A stretch of 64,000 bases of DNA from Duganella phyllosphaerae (GTDB taxonomy: Bacteria; Pseudomonadota; Gammaproteobacteria; Burkholderiales; Burkholderiaceae_D): contig NZ_LROM01000091.1 in assembly GCF_001758785.1 (NCBI RefSeq), positions 1 through 64,000 on the forward strand, read 5' to 3'. Positions 1-9,564 of this stretch are shown one piece after another. The first letter of the stretch is position 1. Each line of letters starts with the position of its first letter. The translations under genes and the position numbers were made by a program. Under the pieces are notes generated by a model. That model had not been told where the DNA came from, did no database searches, and saw only the letters and a list, made by a program, of their open reading frames with translations.

Positions 1-594
1 GCCGGCGCGGGCGGCACGGTGGCAGTGATCGGCACCGGCGCCGACCGCATTTATCCGGCCAGCAACGAGGCGCTGGCGCGGCGGATTGCCGAACAGGGCT
101 GCATTGTCAGCGAATATGCGCTGGGCACGCCGCCGCTGCGTGACAACTTTCCAAGGCGTAACCGCGTCATCAGCGGCCTGGCGCGCGCGGTGCTGGTGGT
201 GGAGGCGGCGGCCCGGTCCGGTTCGCTGATCACGGCGCGCCTGGCGGCGGCCCAGGACCGCGACGTGTACGCCATGCCCGGCTCGGTGCACGCCACCTTG
301 TCGAAAGGCTGCCACCGGCTGATACGCGACGGCGCCAAGCTGGTGGAGACCGCCGAAGACGTGTTGTCTGAACTGAAAATGGGCGTTGATGCAGTGGCAA
401 CAGGGTCGCATTTTGACGACAGTTTTGTCGATCGCGTGCTGCTTGCCATGGGCGACGAGCCGATCCGCGCCGAGACGCTGGCTGCGCACTTGCAGCAACC
501 GGCGGCCGAACTGCAAGGGCAGTTGCTGGCGCTCGAGCTCGCCGGGTTGCTGGAACGGCTGCCGGGCGGCTGGATGCAACGCTTGCGTCGGTGA
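1..594 (+). CDS. dprA: DNA-processing protein DprA, C-terminal part (5' truncated by window edge)
   Basis: The open frame enters at base 1 and gives the last 197 residues. DprA (Smf) binds incoming single-stranded DNA and loads RecA during natural transformation. Visible are the end of the Rossmann-like domain (VIGTGADRIYPASN, GTPPLRDNFPRRNR, a typical VVEAAARSGSLITAR stretch) and, after a linker, a C-terminal winged-helix region (DRVLLAMGDEPIRAETLAAHL) that many DprA proteins carry. It lies just upstream of smg and topB, the usual betaproteobacterial order. The N-terminal domain is outside the window. Confidence 0.95.
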   Translation, partial: AGAGGTVAVIGTGADRIYPASNEALARRIAEQGCIVSEYALGTPPLRDNFPRRNRVISGLARAVLVVEAAARSGSLITARLAAAQDRDVYAMPGSVHATLSKGCHRLIRDGAKLVETAEDVLSELKMGVDAVATGSHFDDSFVDRVLLAMGDEPIRAETLAAHLQQPAAELQGQLLALELAGLLERLPGGWMQRLRR

Positions 595-661
595 AATGTG
601 TTGCGTATCGTAAATAGGGCGCTACTTGTGCCCAATCTGTTTTAACTGATAGAGTAGAGCC

Positions 662-1126
662 ATGTTCGACATCCTAGTTTATCTCTACGAGACGTATTAC
701 CGTCCCGATGCCTGCCCGGAACCGGAGGCATTGGCCAAGAAGCTGTCGGCGGTCGGTTTTGACGACGTTGAAATCTCCGAGGCACTGGTCTGGTTGAACG
801 ATCTCACGGCCATGGCCGGCGTCGAGCACTCGCTCACTGCCGCTTCCACCGGCATGCGGATTTATGTCGAGGAAGAGCGCGATGTGCTGGGCACCGATGC
901 CATCGGTTTCATCCAGTTCCTCGAATCTGCCAAGGTCCTCACGCCGCTGCAGCGTGAAATCGTTATCGAGCGCGCCTTGTCGCTGGAAGAAGCGCCGGTG
1001 TCGCTGGGCCAGCTCAAGGTGATCGTGCTGATGCTGCTGTGGAGCCAGGGCAAGGAACCCGATGCACTCATGTTCGACGACCTCTTCGGCGCCGACGACG
1101 ACGCGCCTCCCCGCCTGCTTCATTAA
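662..1126 (+). CDS. smg: Smg family protein (DUF494)
   Basis: A 154-residue acidic protein beginning [13 protein letters not shown], the typical start of the Smg/DUF494 family, found between dprA and a topoisomerase gene in many proteobacteria. Its molecular role is not established. There is no signal peptide or membrane segment, so it should be cytosolic. The ATG lacks a good Shine-Dalgarno sequence; a TTGTGC (626-631) and a weak TAGAGT (650-655) with 18-bp spacing sit just upstream and end 6 nt before the ATG, so the transcript may be leaderless. The identification is firm and the function is unknown. Confidence 0.93.
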   Translation: MFDILVYLYETYYRPDACPEPEALAKKLSAVGFDDVEISEALVWLNDLTAMAGVEHSLTAASTGMRIYVEEERDVLGTDAIGFIQFLESAKVLTPLQREIVIERALSLEEAPVSLGQLKVIVLMLLWSQGKEPDALMFDDLFGADDDAPPRLLH

Positions 1127-1156
1127 GCAAAACCGCCGCGCCGCCAGCAGTTGATC

Positions 1157-1182
1157 CGTCATACCCGCGCAGGCGGGTTTCC
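1157..1182. repeat. REP-like intergenic palindrome
   Basis: Between smg and topB lies CGTCATACCCGCGCAGGCGGGTTT, with inverted arms (ACCCGC/GCGGGT) around a short loop. It resembles the elements near 4762, 4822, 26396 and 59998 and probably belongs to the same dispersed extragenic family. Confidence 0.6.
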
Positions 1183-1325
1183 AATCTCGCGTGCTATCAT
1201 TTTCGACAACACTGTCACGCCACCCCCTTGCCATCAGCGCCGCAAAAGTGCAGACTGCGGCGCGATCCATGTATGATGCGCATGCTAAACCACCCCAAGT
1301 GTTAAAAAACGAGATACCAAATATT

Positions 1326-4010
1326 ATGAGCAAAACCCTCATCATCGCCGAGAAGCCATCTGTCGCGAACGACATCGCGAAGACGCTTGGCGGCTTTACC
1401 AAGCACGATGAGTACTTTGAATCCGACGAGTACGTGCTGTCCTCCGCCGTCGGTCACCTGCTGGAAATTGCCGTGCCGGAAGAGTACGACGTCAAGCGCG
1501 GCAAGTGGAGCTTCGCCCCCCTGCCGATGATACCGCCGTTCTTCGCACTCAATCCGATCGCCAAGACCGAGTCGCGCCTCAAGGTACTGAACAAGCTGAT
1601 CAAGCGTAAAGACGTCTCCGCCCTGATCAACGCCTGCGATGCCGGGCGCGAAGGGGAGCTGATTTTCCGCCTGATCGCGCAAAACGCCAAGGCCAAGCAA
1701 CCGGTCAAGCGCCTGTGGCTGCAATCGATGACGCCGGGCGCGATCCGCGACGGCTTCACCCAGCTGCGCAGCGACGAAGAAATGATGCCGCTGGCCGACG
1801 CCGCCCGTTGCCGCTCCGAAGCCGACTGGCTGATCGGTATCAACGGCACCCGCGCCATGACCGCGTTCAACTCGAAAGAGGGCGGTTTCTACCTGACCAC
1901 CGTGGGCCGGGTGCAAACGCCGACCCTGTCGATCGTGGTCGAGCGCGAAGAAAAGATCAAGAAGTTCGTCGCCCGCGACTACTGGGAAGTGCGCGCCGAG
2001 TTCGTGTGCGCCGCCGGTGTGTATGAAGGCCGCTGGCTCGACACCAGGTTCAAGAAGGACGACACCGATCCTGAAAAACGCGCCGAGCGGCTGTGGAGCA
2101 AGGCGGCTGCCGATTCGATCGCACTCGCTTGCCGTGGCAAGCAGGGCGTGGTCACCGAAGAAGCCAAGCCGACCACGTCGATGGCGCCGGCGCTGTTCGA
2201 CCTGACCAGCCTGCAGCGCGAAGCGAACTCGCGTTTCGGCTTCTCGGCCAAGAACACCCTGGGCCTGGCCCAGGCGCTGTACGAAAAGCACAAGGTGCTG
2301 ACCTACCCGCGTACCGATTCGCGCCACCTGCCCGAAGACTACATGGACACGGTCAAGCAGGCGCTGGAGACGGTGAAGGAAAATTCGAACTACCACCAGT
2401 TCGCCAAGCAGATCCTCGACAAGGGCTGGGTCAAGCCGAACAAGCGTATTTTCGACAACACCAAGATCTCGGATCACTTTGCGATCATCCCGACCACGAT
2501 CGCGCCCAAGAACCTGTCCGAGCCGGAACAGAAGCTCTACGACCTGGTGACGCGCCGCTTCATGGCCGTGTTCTTCCCGGCCGCCGAGTTCCAGGTCACC
2601 ACCCGTTACACCGAAGTGTCGGGCCACCAGTTCAAGACCGAAGGCAAGGTCATGACCAACCCCGGCTGGCTGGCCGTGTATGGCAAGGAGACCTCGGACG
2701 ACGAAAAAGGCGACAAGAGCAACGGCAACAAGAACATCGTGCCGGTCGCCAAGGGCGAAAAAGTGTTGACCGACAAGGTCGATGCCAACGGCCTGGTGAC
2801 CAAGCCGCCAGCGCGCTACACCGAGGCGACCCTGCTGTCGGCCATGGAAGGCGCAGGCAAGCTGGTGGAAGACGACGAGTTGCGCGATGCCATGGCTGGC
2901 AAGGGCCTCGGCACGCCAGCGACGCGCGCGGCCACCATCGAAGGTTTGATCAGCGAGAAATACCTGCTGCGCGAAGGCCGCGAACTGATGCCGACCGCCA
3001 AGGCGTTCCAGCTGATGACCTTGCTGCGCGGCCTCGGCGTGAACGAGCTGACCGCGCCGGAACTGACCGGCGAGTGGGAATACAAGCTGTCGCAGATGGA
3101 AAAGGGCAAGATCTCGCGTGAAGAATTCATGCGCGAAATCGCCCAGATGACGCAAATCATCGTCAAACGGGCCAAGGAATACGACAACGACACCATCCCG
3201 GGCGAGTACGCCACCCTGGTGACGCCGTGCCCGAACTGCAACCACGTGGTCAAGGAAAACTACCGCCGCTTTGCCTGCACCAAGTGCGAGTTCTCGATGA
3301 GCAAAACGCCGGGCAGCCGCCAGTTCGAGATCCCGGAAGTGGAACAATTGCTGCGCGACCGCACCATCGGCCCGCTGCAAGGCTTCCGCTCGAAGATGGG
3401 CCGGCCGTTTGCCGCCATCCTGCGCATCGTCCGTGACGAAGAGATCAAGAACTTCAAGCTCGAGTTCGACTTTGGCCAGAACGACGATTCGGAAGATGCG
3501 GAACCGGTCGATTTCACCGGCCAACCGGTGCTCGGACCTTGCCCGAAGTGCAATGGCGGCGTGTACGAAATGGGCCTGGCCTATGTGTGCGAGCAGACCG
3601 TTGCCAAGCCCAAGGGTTGCGATTTCCGTAGCGGGCGCATCATCCTGCAACAGGAAATCCTGCCCGAGCAAATGGCCAAGCTGCTCAACGACGGCAAGAC
3701 CGATTTGCTGCCAGGTTTTGTATCGCAGCGCACGCGGCGTCCGTTCAAGGCTTTCCTGGTCAAAGGCAAGGATGGCAAGATCAGCTTCGAGTTCGAGGAA
3801 CGCAAAGCCAAGGCGCCCGCCAAAGGTAAAGCGGCTGCCAAGGCCGAGCCGGAAACCGAGGGCGGCGCCGATGCAGCAGCGGTAGCGCCGAAAAAGGCGG
3901 CGGCCAAGAAGGCGCCAGCCAAGAAAGCCGCCGCTACCAAGGCCACGGCAGCTAAAAAGCCGGCGGCCAAAAAAGCTCCGGCCAAGAAGGCTGCTGCTGC
4001 GGCCGAGTAA
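1326..4010 (+). CDS. topB: DNA topoisomerase III
   Basis: A type IA topoisomerase of 894 residues when started at the ATG at 1326 (MSKTLIIAEKPSVAND, the conserved Toprim start); the open frame runs further upstream but that part has no family character. It makes a transient single-strand break through a 5'-phosphotyrosine and resolves replication and recombination intermediates. The active-site Tyr is in LTYPRTDS near residue 327; acidic Toprim residues are in NACDAGREGE. Two Cys-rich zinc-ribbon regions follow (CPNC...CTKC near 634 and CPKC...C...C near 740). Residues from about 826 on are a Lys/Ala/Pro-rich tail with repeated AAKKAPAKKA motifs, like bacterial histone H1-like proteins. A terminator follows directly. 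Confidence 0.95.
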   Translation: MSKTLIIAEKPSVANDIAKTLGGFTKHDEYFESDEYVLSSAVGHLLEIAVPEEYDVKRGKWSFAPLPMIPPFFALNPIAKTESRLKVLNKLIKRKDVSALINACDAGREGELIFRLIAQNAKAKQPVKRLWLQSMTPGAIRDGFTQLRSDEEMMPLADAARCRSEADWLIGINGTRAMTAFNSKEGGFYLTTVGRVQTPTLSIVVEREEKIKKFVARDYWEVRAEFVCAAGVYEGRWLDTRFKKDDTDPEKRAERLWSKAAADSIALACRGKQGVVTEEAKPTTSMAPALFDLTSLQREANSRFGFSAKNTLGLAQALYEKHKVLTYPRTDSRHLPEDYMDTVKQALETVKENSNYHQFAKQILDKGWVKPNKRIFDNTKISDHFAIIPTTIAPKNLSEPEQKLYDLVTRRFMAVFFPAAEFQVTTRYTEVSGHQFKTEGKVMTNPGWLAVYGKETSDDEKGDKSNGNKNIVPVAKGEKVLTDKVDANGLVTKPPARYTEATLLSAMEGAGKLVEDDELRDAMAGKGLGTPATRAATIEGLISEKYLLREGRELMPTAKAFQLMTLLRGLGVNELTAPELTGEWEYKLSQMEKGKISREEFMREIAQMTQIIVKRAKEYDNDTIPGEYATLVTPCPNCNHVVKENYRRFACTKCEFSMSKTPGSRQFEIPEVEQLLRDRTIGPLQGFRSKMGRPFAAILRIVRDEEIKNFKLEFDFGQNDDSEDAEPVDFTGQPVLGPCPKCNGGVYEMGLAYVCEQTVAKPKGCDFRSGRIILQQEILPEQMAKLLNDGKTDLLPGFVSQRTRRPFKAFLVKGKDGKISFEFEERKAKAPAKGKAAAKAEPETEGGADAAAVAPKKAAAKKAPAKKAAATKATAAKKPAAKKAPAKKAAAAAE

Positions 4011-4032
4011 TTGGCTCACTGATTGGTAAGGT

Positions 4033-4060
4033 AAAAGGGACGCTGCGGCGTCCCTTTTTT
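4033..4060 (+). terminator. Rho-independent terminator of topB
   Basis: Stem AAGGGACGC (4035-4043) and GCGTCCCTT (4048-4056) with a TGCG loop, followed by a T run. It lies 25 bp after the topB stop codon. Confidence 0.92.
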
Positions 4061-4061
4061 C

Positions 4062-4090
4062 TTGAATAGTGGAAACTGATGGTCTATATT
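4062..4090 (+). promoter_or_regulatory. Sigma70-type promoter of the small gene at 4100
   Basis: TTGAAT (4062-4067) and TATATT (4085-4090) are separated by 17 bp. The predicted transcription start is close to 4097, three bases before the ATG at 4100. This rules against the upstream in-frame ATG at 4079, which lies inside the promoter. Confidence 0.6.
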
Positions 4091-4099
4091 GGCAAGACC

Positions 4100-4585
4100 A
4101 TGGCCATTTCTTCGATTTCCCCTGTCACCGCTGCGCCGCCGTCGTATGCGCAGCCTTCTGTTGCGCGCGATGCGGCAGGGGCGGCGCTGTCGGTGGAAGC
4201 GGTCGACCTTTCTGCGGAGTCGGCCGTGGTGGCCACGCTCGGCGGGGGCAGCGGTGGTGGCGCGGCCATATATTCCGCCGCCGGGCTGCTGGGCGCCCTG
4301 GAGCAGGCCGGTGTCAGCCAGGAAACCATCGCGGTGCCCAAGCCCGGCAGCAATGCCGCTACCGCGCAGACCCCGCAACAGGCGCTGGACCAGGGCATAT
4401 TGTCCGCTTATTCTGCTGCCAGCAGCACCTCGGGCGTGTACACCGCGGGAGGCGGCAACGGCCTGTCCGACCAGGCGTCTAGCAACTGGGCCGACATCCT
4501 GAAATCCGATCCTTCCTATGCCAGCACCGTCGTCGGCAGCTCGTTCGACTCGGGCATTATCAGCACCATCAGCGTTACCGCCTGA
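4100..4585 (+). CDS. Hypothetical low-complexity protein
   Basis: I do not recognise a family. The 161-residue product (MAISSISPVTAAPPSYAQ...) is rich in Ala, Ser, Gly and Thr, with a GGGSGGGAA stretch and a C-terminus ending in FDSGIISTISVTA. There are no Cys residues, no clear signal peptide and no membrane helix. An upstream ATG at 4079 would add seven residues, but a good promoter overlaps it, so the ATG at 4100 was chosen. The composition resembles small surface or flagellar-type proteins, but that is only an impression. Codon use is GC-rich like its neighbours. Confidence 0.6.
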   Translation: MAISSISPVTAAPPSYAQPSVARDAAGAALSVEAVDLSAESAVVATLGGGSGGGAAIYSAAGLLGALEQAGVSQETIAVPKPGSNAATAQTPQQALDQGILSAYSAASSTSGVYTAGGGNGLSDQASSNWADILKSDPSYASTVVGSSFDSGIISTISVTA

Positions 4586-4614
4586 GCGCATTGCTTGTCC
4601 CACCTCGTGTCCCA

Positions 4615-4908
4615 CTTCGGGGTCAGTGCCGACATTTAGACACGAGCCCAACATTTATAAGGCTGAGCTCGTGTCCGAATGTCGGCACTGACCCTAATGC
4701 CGCTGACCCTAATGCCGTTAAGTTAAGCTCAGCGTACCCGTCGTACCCGTCGTACCCGTCGTACCCGCGAAGGCGGGTACCCAGGTTCTACGAAATTCGT
4801 CGAAATGCACGCCAAATTGGGTCCCCGCCTGCGCGGGGACGACGTTTCGATGCTAAAAAAATTAAAACTTCAGCTTAACTTAACGGCATTAGGCACTGAC
4901 CCCGAAGT
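4615..4908. repeat. Gene-free block of nested inverted repeats
   Basis: This 322-bp stretch between two convergent genes holds no convincing gene. It contains (1) 27-nt arms 4621-4647 and 4667-4693 with two mismatches; (2) a perfect 22-bp pair 4708-4729 and 4872-4893; (3) a 17-bp pair 4614-4630 and 4892-4908 carrying CTTCGGGGTCAGTGCC; (4) REP-like palindromes near 4762-4782 and 4822-4846. The outer pairs enclose nearly the whole block, so it can fold as one large nested structure. It could serve as a bidirectional transcription end for the genes on both sides. Confidence 0.85.
4733..4768. repeat. Tandem 9-bp repeat
   Basis: CGTACCCGT occurs three times in a row, followed by a fourth copy ending in C. 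The last copy merges into the REP-like palindrome with ACCCGCGAAGGCGGGT, so the array appears to be an expansion of the left edge of that element. Confidence 0.85.
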
Positions 4909-7900
4909 TATTCGATGTTGATCATGTTGTCGTCGGGTTTGCGGTCGATCAGTTTGTTGTCGGGATCGATGCCGGCTTTGGCAGGGCGGGCGTTGACGAT
5001 CACCGTGTAGCGGTTCTCTTTTTGAGAGATCAGCTTGCGCTCGCGCAGCAGCGCCGCGCCATTGTCGTCGTCCACGCCGATGTCGATGTAGTCTTTTAAC
5101 GGCACGTCGCGTTCCACGCCCTGGTCGTTCGAGCGCGACTTGGCGGCGCTGACGACCAGGTTCACTTCGTAGCGGCCGTCGGCCAGCTTGCGGGCGGTGC
5201 TCGAGACGGCGCGGTTTTCGTACAGGACGATGTGGTTGAACAGGTCGTCGATCAGGTAGGCCTGGTCGGGCGAGACGATCTTGCGCAGCGCGTCGATCAG
5301 TACCGTCACGCCCGGGTACGGGCCGCTGCCGCCTGTCGTTGCGTGTTCGGCCAGCAGCTGCTTGAGCGTGGCGTTGATCTTGTCTTCGCCCACGATATCC
5401 TGCAACTGGTACATCGCCAGGCTGCCCTTGCGGTAGTGGATGTAGTCCTGGTTTTCATTGTCGGCCAGCGGCATTTCTTTTTTGCGCTCCAACGCGCGGC
5501 CCAGCAGGTACTGCTCCAAATCGAAATGCAGGAAACGCCGCATCTTCGCTTCGCCGTAGGCGTGCTTCATCACCATCAGCGCCGAATACTCGGCCAGGGT
5601 TTCGGACAGCACGCTGGCGCCGCGCACGTTGCCACCCACCAGCTGGTGACCCCACCACTGGTGCGCTACTTCGTGCGCGGTGACATAGAACGGGTAGTCG
5701 ATATCCTTCGGATTGCTGTCGTTGACGCGGGCGATGAAGCCCAGCGATTCCGAATAGGCAATCGTGTTCGGATACGCCTGCGCATACGTGGCATAGCGCG
5801 GGAATTCGACGATGCGCACCACCTTGTGCTGGTAGGGACCGAAGTGATGCGTGTAGTAGTCGAGCGACTGCTTGATGCCGCGGTTCATGCGCTCGAGGTT
5901 GTATTCGTGTCCCGGGTGATAGTAAATCTCGATGCCGACGTCCTGCCACCAGTCGCGCTTGACCAGGTAACGCGCCGACTGGAAGGCGTAGAAGTTTAGC
6001 ATCGGCTGCGCCACCCGGTAGTGGTAATAGCGGCGCCCCTGCGCGCTCCATTCTTTCAGCAGCGTGCCCGGCGCCACGGCCACCTGGCTGTCGCTGGTGC
6101 TGACCACGGCGTCAAACGTGATGGCGTCGGCGTCGTTGGCGGCGAAGTTGTTGGCCAGGCCAGCGGTGTCGTCGCGCGCCAGCATCCGTTCGCGCGGCCC
6201 CAGGCCGTGCTTGCGGCGGTCGCGCGCGTCGGCCAGTTCGTTCGCTGGCTGGTAGCCGATGTGCGGCAGCACGCCGTTGTTGAAGAAGGTGCCGTTGCCC
6301 ACCACCGGCGTGTCCTGGCCCATGCCGAGGATGCCGCGCGGGATGAACTCGACGTCGAACTCGAGCGCCAGGCGCGCGCCCGGCGCCAGCGGCGTGGCCA
6401 GCTTGTAGCTGTAAAAGCCCAGGCCCGCATCCTGCACGCCGGGCCGCACCGCCTGGCTGAAACGCGCACGCCAGCCGGTGGCGGTGGGATCCTGGTGGAT
6501 GATGATGTCGGCCACCGGCTGCGCGGTCTTGTTCTGCAGGATGTAGCGGCCATGCACGACCAGGCTGCGGGTTTCCGGCGTGATGGCGACGCCCAGCTTG
6601 ACGTCGGTGATGCGCGGCTGCGGCACCACCGCGTATTGCTGATAGCGGCGCTCGTAGTCGGCGCGATCGACATCTTTTTGCCAGGCCGACTGGTAACGAT
6701 TGAGTACGTGGGTGTTATAGAACAGCACTGCGCCAGCGCCGGCGAACACCAGCGTGCCCACTGCCAGTGTACCGAGCACCGGCAGGCTCAGGCGGCGGCG
6801 CGCCAGTTGCAGGCGCTGGCGCCAGCCGTCGTTGGTGCCGCGCGCCCAGAACAGCACCGCCAGCACCATCAGCACGATGGCCGCGCCGGCCCAGTAAGCC
6901 TCGAACCAGCGCTCGCGCGGCAGGTAGTGGCCATAGCCGTTCATGGCCGAATAGATGAAGTGCGGCATTTCGCCGTACAGCAGCAGCGGGTCGCCGATGC
7001 CCAGCGACGACATGGTCACCACTGCGACGTAGTACGCGATCATGGCGAAGTACGCCAGGTAGCGCTGGTTGATCAGCACTTGCAGCGCAATCGCCAGCAC
7101 GGCGCCCAGCGCGTAGCCGGGCAGCTGCAGCAGGAACAGGTGGTACAGGTACAGGCCCGGCTCCAGCACGAAGTATCCCTTGCCGATCTGGATCGCCATG
7201 CCGGTCAACATCACCACGACCATCAGCAGCGCCTGCAGGCCCACCAGCGCGAACAGCTTGGAGAGCAGCGGCAGCCAGCCTGGCACCGGCAGCGCGTCGA
7301 GCATTTGCCCCATGTGCGCTTCGCGTTCGCGCCAGACCAGTTCGCCCGCGTAGAACGTGGTGATCACCATCATGAACAGCGCAAAGGTTTCCGACACCGA
7401 CTCGAGCACCAGGTAAGTCGCGGGGTAGGTGCTGGTGCCGTACAGCGGCGCCATTTCCAGTGCGCTGGCCAGCATCATCAGCACGCCGGCGAGCACCAGC
7501 ACCAGGAAATAGATGTTCTTGACGGTTTCGCGCAGGTTCAGCCAGCTCATGCGCACCAGCAGCAGGCCCAGGCTGCGCGAGGCGAAGTCGGGCGGCTCGG
7601 CGGTATTGGTGGCGGCAGCGGTGAGCACGCGTGGTGCTTCCGCGCTGCCCTGGCGGCCGCTGTCGCTGGTGGCGATGAAGTGGAAGCGCCAGTAACCGAG
7701 CAGCAGACCTGCCAGCGCAAACGACGACCACAGCGCGCGGTTGACCAGGTACACGCCCTCGGGCCAGAACATGCGCGTGTTGCGCTCGACGATGGGCCAG
7801 TATTCGGTCAGGCGGATCACTGCCGTGGTGCCGAACGGATCGATCAGCGCGGCCAGGGTTTTGAAGTCGAGGTCGCGCGCCAGGCTGGGGGCGATGATGT

Positions 7901-8489
7901 AGCCGATTAGCATGACCACGCTGCTGATGTACACCGGCAGCATGCGCCGGGTCAGTGCGGCCAGCATGAAGAAGACGGCGCCGAAGATAAAGATGTTTGG
8001 CAGGATCACGACCAGGTACGGGACCAGGTAGCCGAGCGCGCCGGGCTGGCCGAGCCGCTCGGGGTCGATGCCGGGCAGCAGGCTGCCGAGCCAGGTGCCG
8101 AGGATGATGCTGGTGAAAATCACGGCCAGGGTGAGGTAGGCGCCGAGAAAGCGGCCGAACATGTACTGGTATTTCTTGATGGGCGCGCTGAAGAAAAAGT
8201 GCTGCATGTCGTGCTCGAAGTCCTGCTGCACCGAGCGCCCCATCATGGCCGCGATCACGATCACCCCCAGCGAGCCGAGCGCGCTGACGGTAAACATCAG
8301 CGAGCGCGGCGAGTTGATCGCGCTGGCGCCGAAGGCAATGCTCGAGCCCTTGAAGTAGCCGCCGGCAGTGGCCATCCACAGCAGGGTGAGCGCCAGGAAG
8401 CCGCCGAAGTACACCCAGGTGGAGAGCAGCTTGAGGCGCTGACGCGCTTCGAACCGGGCAATGGCAAACATGGTCGGCATGGTGGACAT
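4908..8489 (-). CDS. ABC transporter permease fused to M1-family aminopeptidase
   Basis: A 1193-residue fusion. The N-terminal half is an ABC-2-type permease with about a dozen hydrophobic segments in two blocks, including paired [22 protein letters not shown] and [18 protein letters not shown] regions. The C-terminal part is a gluzincin: HEVAHQWW near residue 938 with the third zinc ligand in SETLAEYS about 18 residues later. The metallopeptidase domain probably faces the periplasm. The start was set at the ATG at 8489 ([18 protein letters not shown]); the longer frame overlaps the upstream ATPase gene. ATGs at 8480 and 8471 are alternatives. It lies 8 bp after the ATPase gene, so the two form one exporter. 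The substrate is unknown. Confidence 0.9.
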   Translation of the reverse strand: MSTMPTMFAIARFEARQRLKLLSTWVYFGGFLALTLLWMATAGGYFKGSSIAFGASAINSPRSLMFTVSALGSLGVIVIAAMMGRSVQQDFEHDMQHFFFSAPIKKYQYMFGRFLGAYLTLAVIFTSIILGTWLGSLLPGIDPERLGQPGALGYLVPYLVVILPNIFIFGAVFFMLAALTRRMLPVYISSVVMLIGYIIAPSLARDLDFKTLAALIDPFGTTAVIRLTEYWPIVERNTRMFWPEGVYLVNRALWSSFALAGLLLGYWRFHFIATSDSGRQGSAEAPRVLTAAATNTAEPPDFASRSLGLLLVRMSWLNLRETVKNIYFLVLVLAGVLMMLASALEMAPLYGTSTYPATYLVLESVSETFALFMMVITTFYAGELVWREREAHMGQMLDALPVPGWLPLLSKLFALVGLQALLMVVVMLTGMAIQIGKGYFVLEPGLYLYHLFLLQLPGYALGAVLAIALQVLINQRYLAYFAMIAYYVAVVTMSSLGIGDPLLLYGEMPHFIYSAMNGYGHYLPRERWFEAYWAGAAIVLMVLAVLFWARGTNDGWRQRLQLARRRLSLPVLGTLAVGTLVFAGAGAVLFYNTHVLNRYQSAWQKDVDRADYERRYQQYAVVPQPRITDVKLGVAITPETRSLVVHGRYILQNKTAQPVADIIIHQDPTATGWRARFSQAVRPGVQDAGLGFYSYKLATPLAPGARLALEFDVEFIPRGILGMGQDTPVVGNGTFFNNGVLPHIGYQPANELADARDRRKHGLGPRERMLARDDTAGLANNFAANDADAITFDAVVSTSDSQVAVAPGTLLKEWSAQGRRYYHYRVAQPMLNFYAFQSARYLVKRDWWQDVGIEIYYHPGHEYNLERMNRGIKQSLDYYTHHFGPYQHKVVRIVEFPRYATYAQAYPNTIAYSESLGFIARVNDSNPKDIDYPFYVTAHEVAHQWWGHQLVGGNVRGASVLSETLAEYSALMVMKHAYGEAKMRRFLHFDLEQYLLGRALERKKEMPLADNENQDYIHYRKGSLAMYQLQDIVGEDKINATLKQLLAEHATTGGSGPYPGVTVLIDALRKIVSPDQAYLIDDLFNHIVLYENRAVSSTARKLADGRYEVNLVVSAAKSRSNDQGVERDVPLKDYIDIGVDDDNGAALLRERKLISQKENRYTVIVNARPAKAGIDPDNKLIDRKPDDNMINIE

Positions 8490-8497
8490 GGTAAAGC

Positions 8498-9394
8498 TCA
8501 GGCGTCGCAGCTGGCGTCGGCGCGGTGGCGCCCGGCGATGGTGGCGAAGTACACGTCTTCCAGGTCGCCCAGCGCTTCCTCGAAGCCGTCGCCGGGATCG
8601 GTCTCGCTGTACACGTGGATCAGCGTGCGGCCCGACAGCAGGCGCGAGGAAATCACCGGGTGGCGGATCTGGAACGACGGCAGGTCGCGTTTGTCGATGA
8701 AGCGGGCCCAGATCTTGTCGCTGACATCGTGGATCAGTTCCTGGGTGGGGCCGCACAGCAGCAGGTGGCCCTGGTTGATGATGGCCATGTTGGCGCACAG
8801 GTCCGCCACGTCGCTGACGATGTGGGTGGACAGGATGACGGTCTTGTCGTCGCCGATGTCGGACAGCAGGTTGTGGAAGCGTACCCGCTCCTGCGGATCG
8901 AGTCCGGCCGTCGGTTCATCGACGATGATCAGCTTGGGGTCGCCCAGCAGCGCCTGGGCGATGCCGAAGCGCTGGCGCATGCCGCCCGAAAAACCGCCGA
9001 GGCGCTGGTGCCGCACCTCGAACAGGTTGGTTTGCTGCAGCAGGCCGTCGACCACCTCGCGCCGGCGGTTGCGGTTGGACAGGCCTTTGAGCAGGGCGAA
9101 ATGGTCGAGCATTTCGTACGCAGTCACTTTCGGATACAGGCCGAAGTCCTGCGGCAGGTAGCCGAGCACGCGGCGCACCGCGTCTTTTTCGTCGAGCACG
9201 TCGATGTCGTCGAGGAAGACCGAACCGGCATCGCATTCCTGCAAGGTGGCCAGGGTGCGCATCAGCGTCGATTTGCCGGCGCCGTTGGGGCCGAGCAAGC
9301 CGAACATCCCGGCCGGGATGGTGAGCGAAATATTGTCCAGTGCCACCACGCCATTGGCGTAGGTCTTGGACAAGTTGCTGATGCGTAATTCCAT
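8498..9394 (-). CDS. ABC transporter ATP-binding protein
   Basis: A 298-residue ATPase that should energise the permease/peptidase encoded just downstream. Walker [10 protein letters not shown], signature FSGGMRQR, Walker [13 protein letters not shown] and the switch His in STHIV are all present, so it should be active. The ATG at 9394 ([15 protein letters not shown]) follows a GGGGA ribosome-binding site; the open frame upstream is not family-like. It is the first gene of the pair. Confidence 0.94.
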   Translation of the reverse strand: MELRISNLSKTYANGVVALDNISLTIPAGMFGLLGPNGAGKSTLMRTLATLQECDAGSVFLDDIDVLDEKDAVRRVLGYLPQDFGLYPKVTAYEMLDHFALLKGLSNRNRRREVVDGLLQQTNLFEVRHQRLGGFSGGMRQRFGIAQALLGDPKLIIVDEPTAGLDPQERVRFHNLLSDIGDDKTVILSTHIVSDVADLCANMAIINQGHLLLCGPTQELIHDVSDKIWARFIDKRDLPSFQIRHPVISSRLLSGRTLIHVYSETDPGDGFEEALGDLEDVYFATIAGRHRADASCDA

Positions 9395-9564
9395 ATTGAT
9401 TCCCCGATTCTGCCGGCGCAGGCCCTGTTTCTGCAAGGCCATACACTTTTCACATGATGGCATTGTATTGAATTTGTTCCATACTTGGGGGCCGCTTGCG
9501 ACAGGCAGCCGAAACCGCCAGCCAGATTGCGCAAACGACGCCCCGGAACGGGGCTTCTCGAGGT

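Noticed and set aside
1302..4019. Very long antisense open frame across topB, and similar long antisense frames across purH, valS, uvrD and polA
   Set aside because: In GC-rich DNA the opposite strand of a coding region often stays open. The products are low-complexity (rich in Arg, His, Gly, Leu) with no family features.
4079..4099. Upstream ATG of the small gene at 4100
   Set aside because: It lies inside the best promoter of that gene, so it cannot be translated from that transcript.
9540..9554. Small GC-rich hairpin after the natB-like gene considered as a terminator
   Set aside because: The stem is only six pairs and no clear T run follows on the minus strand.
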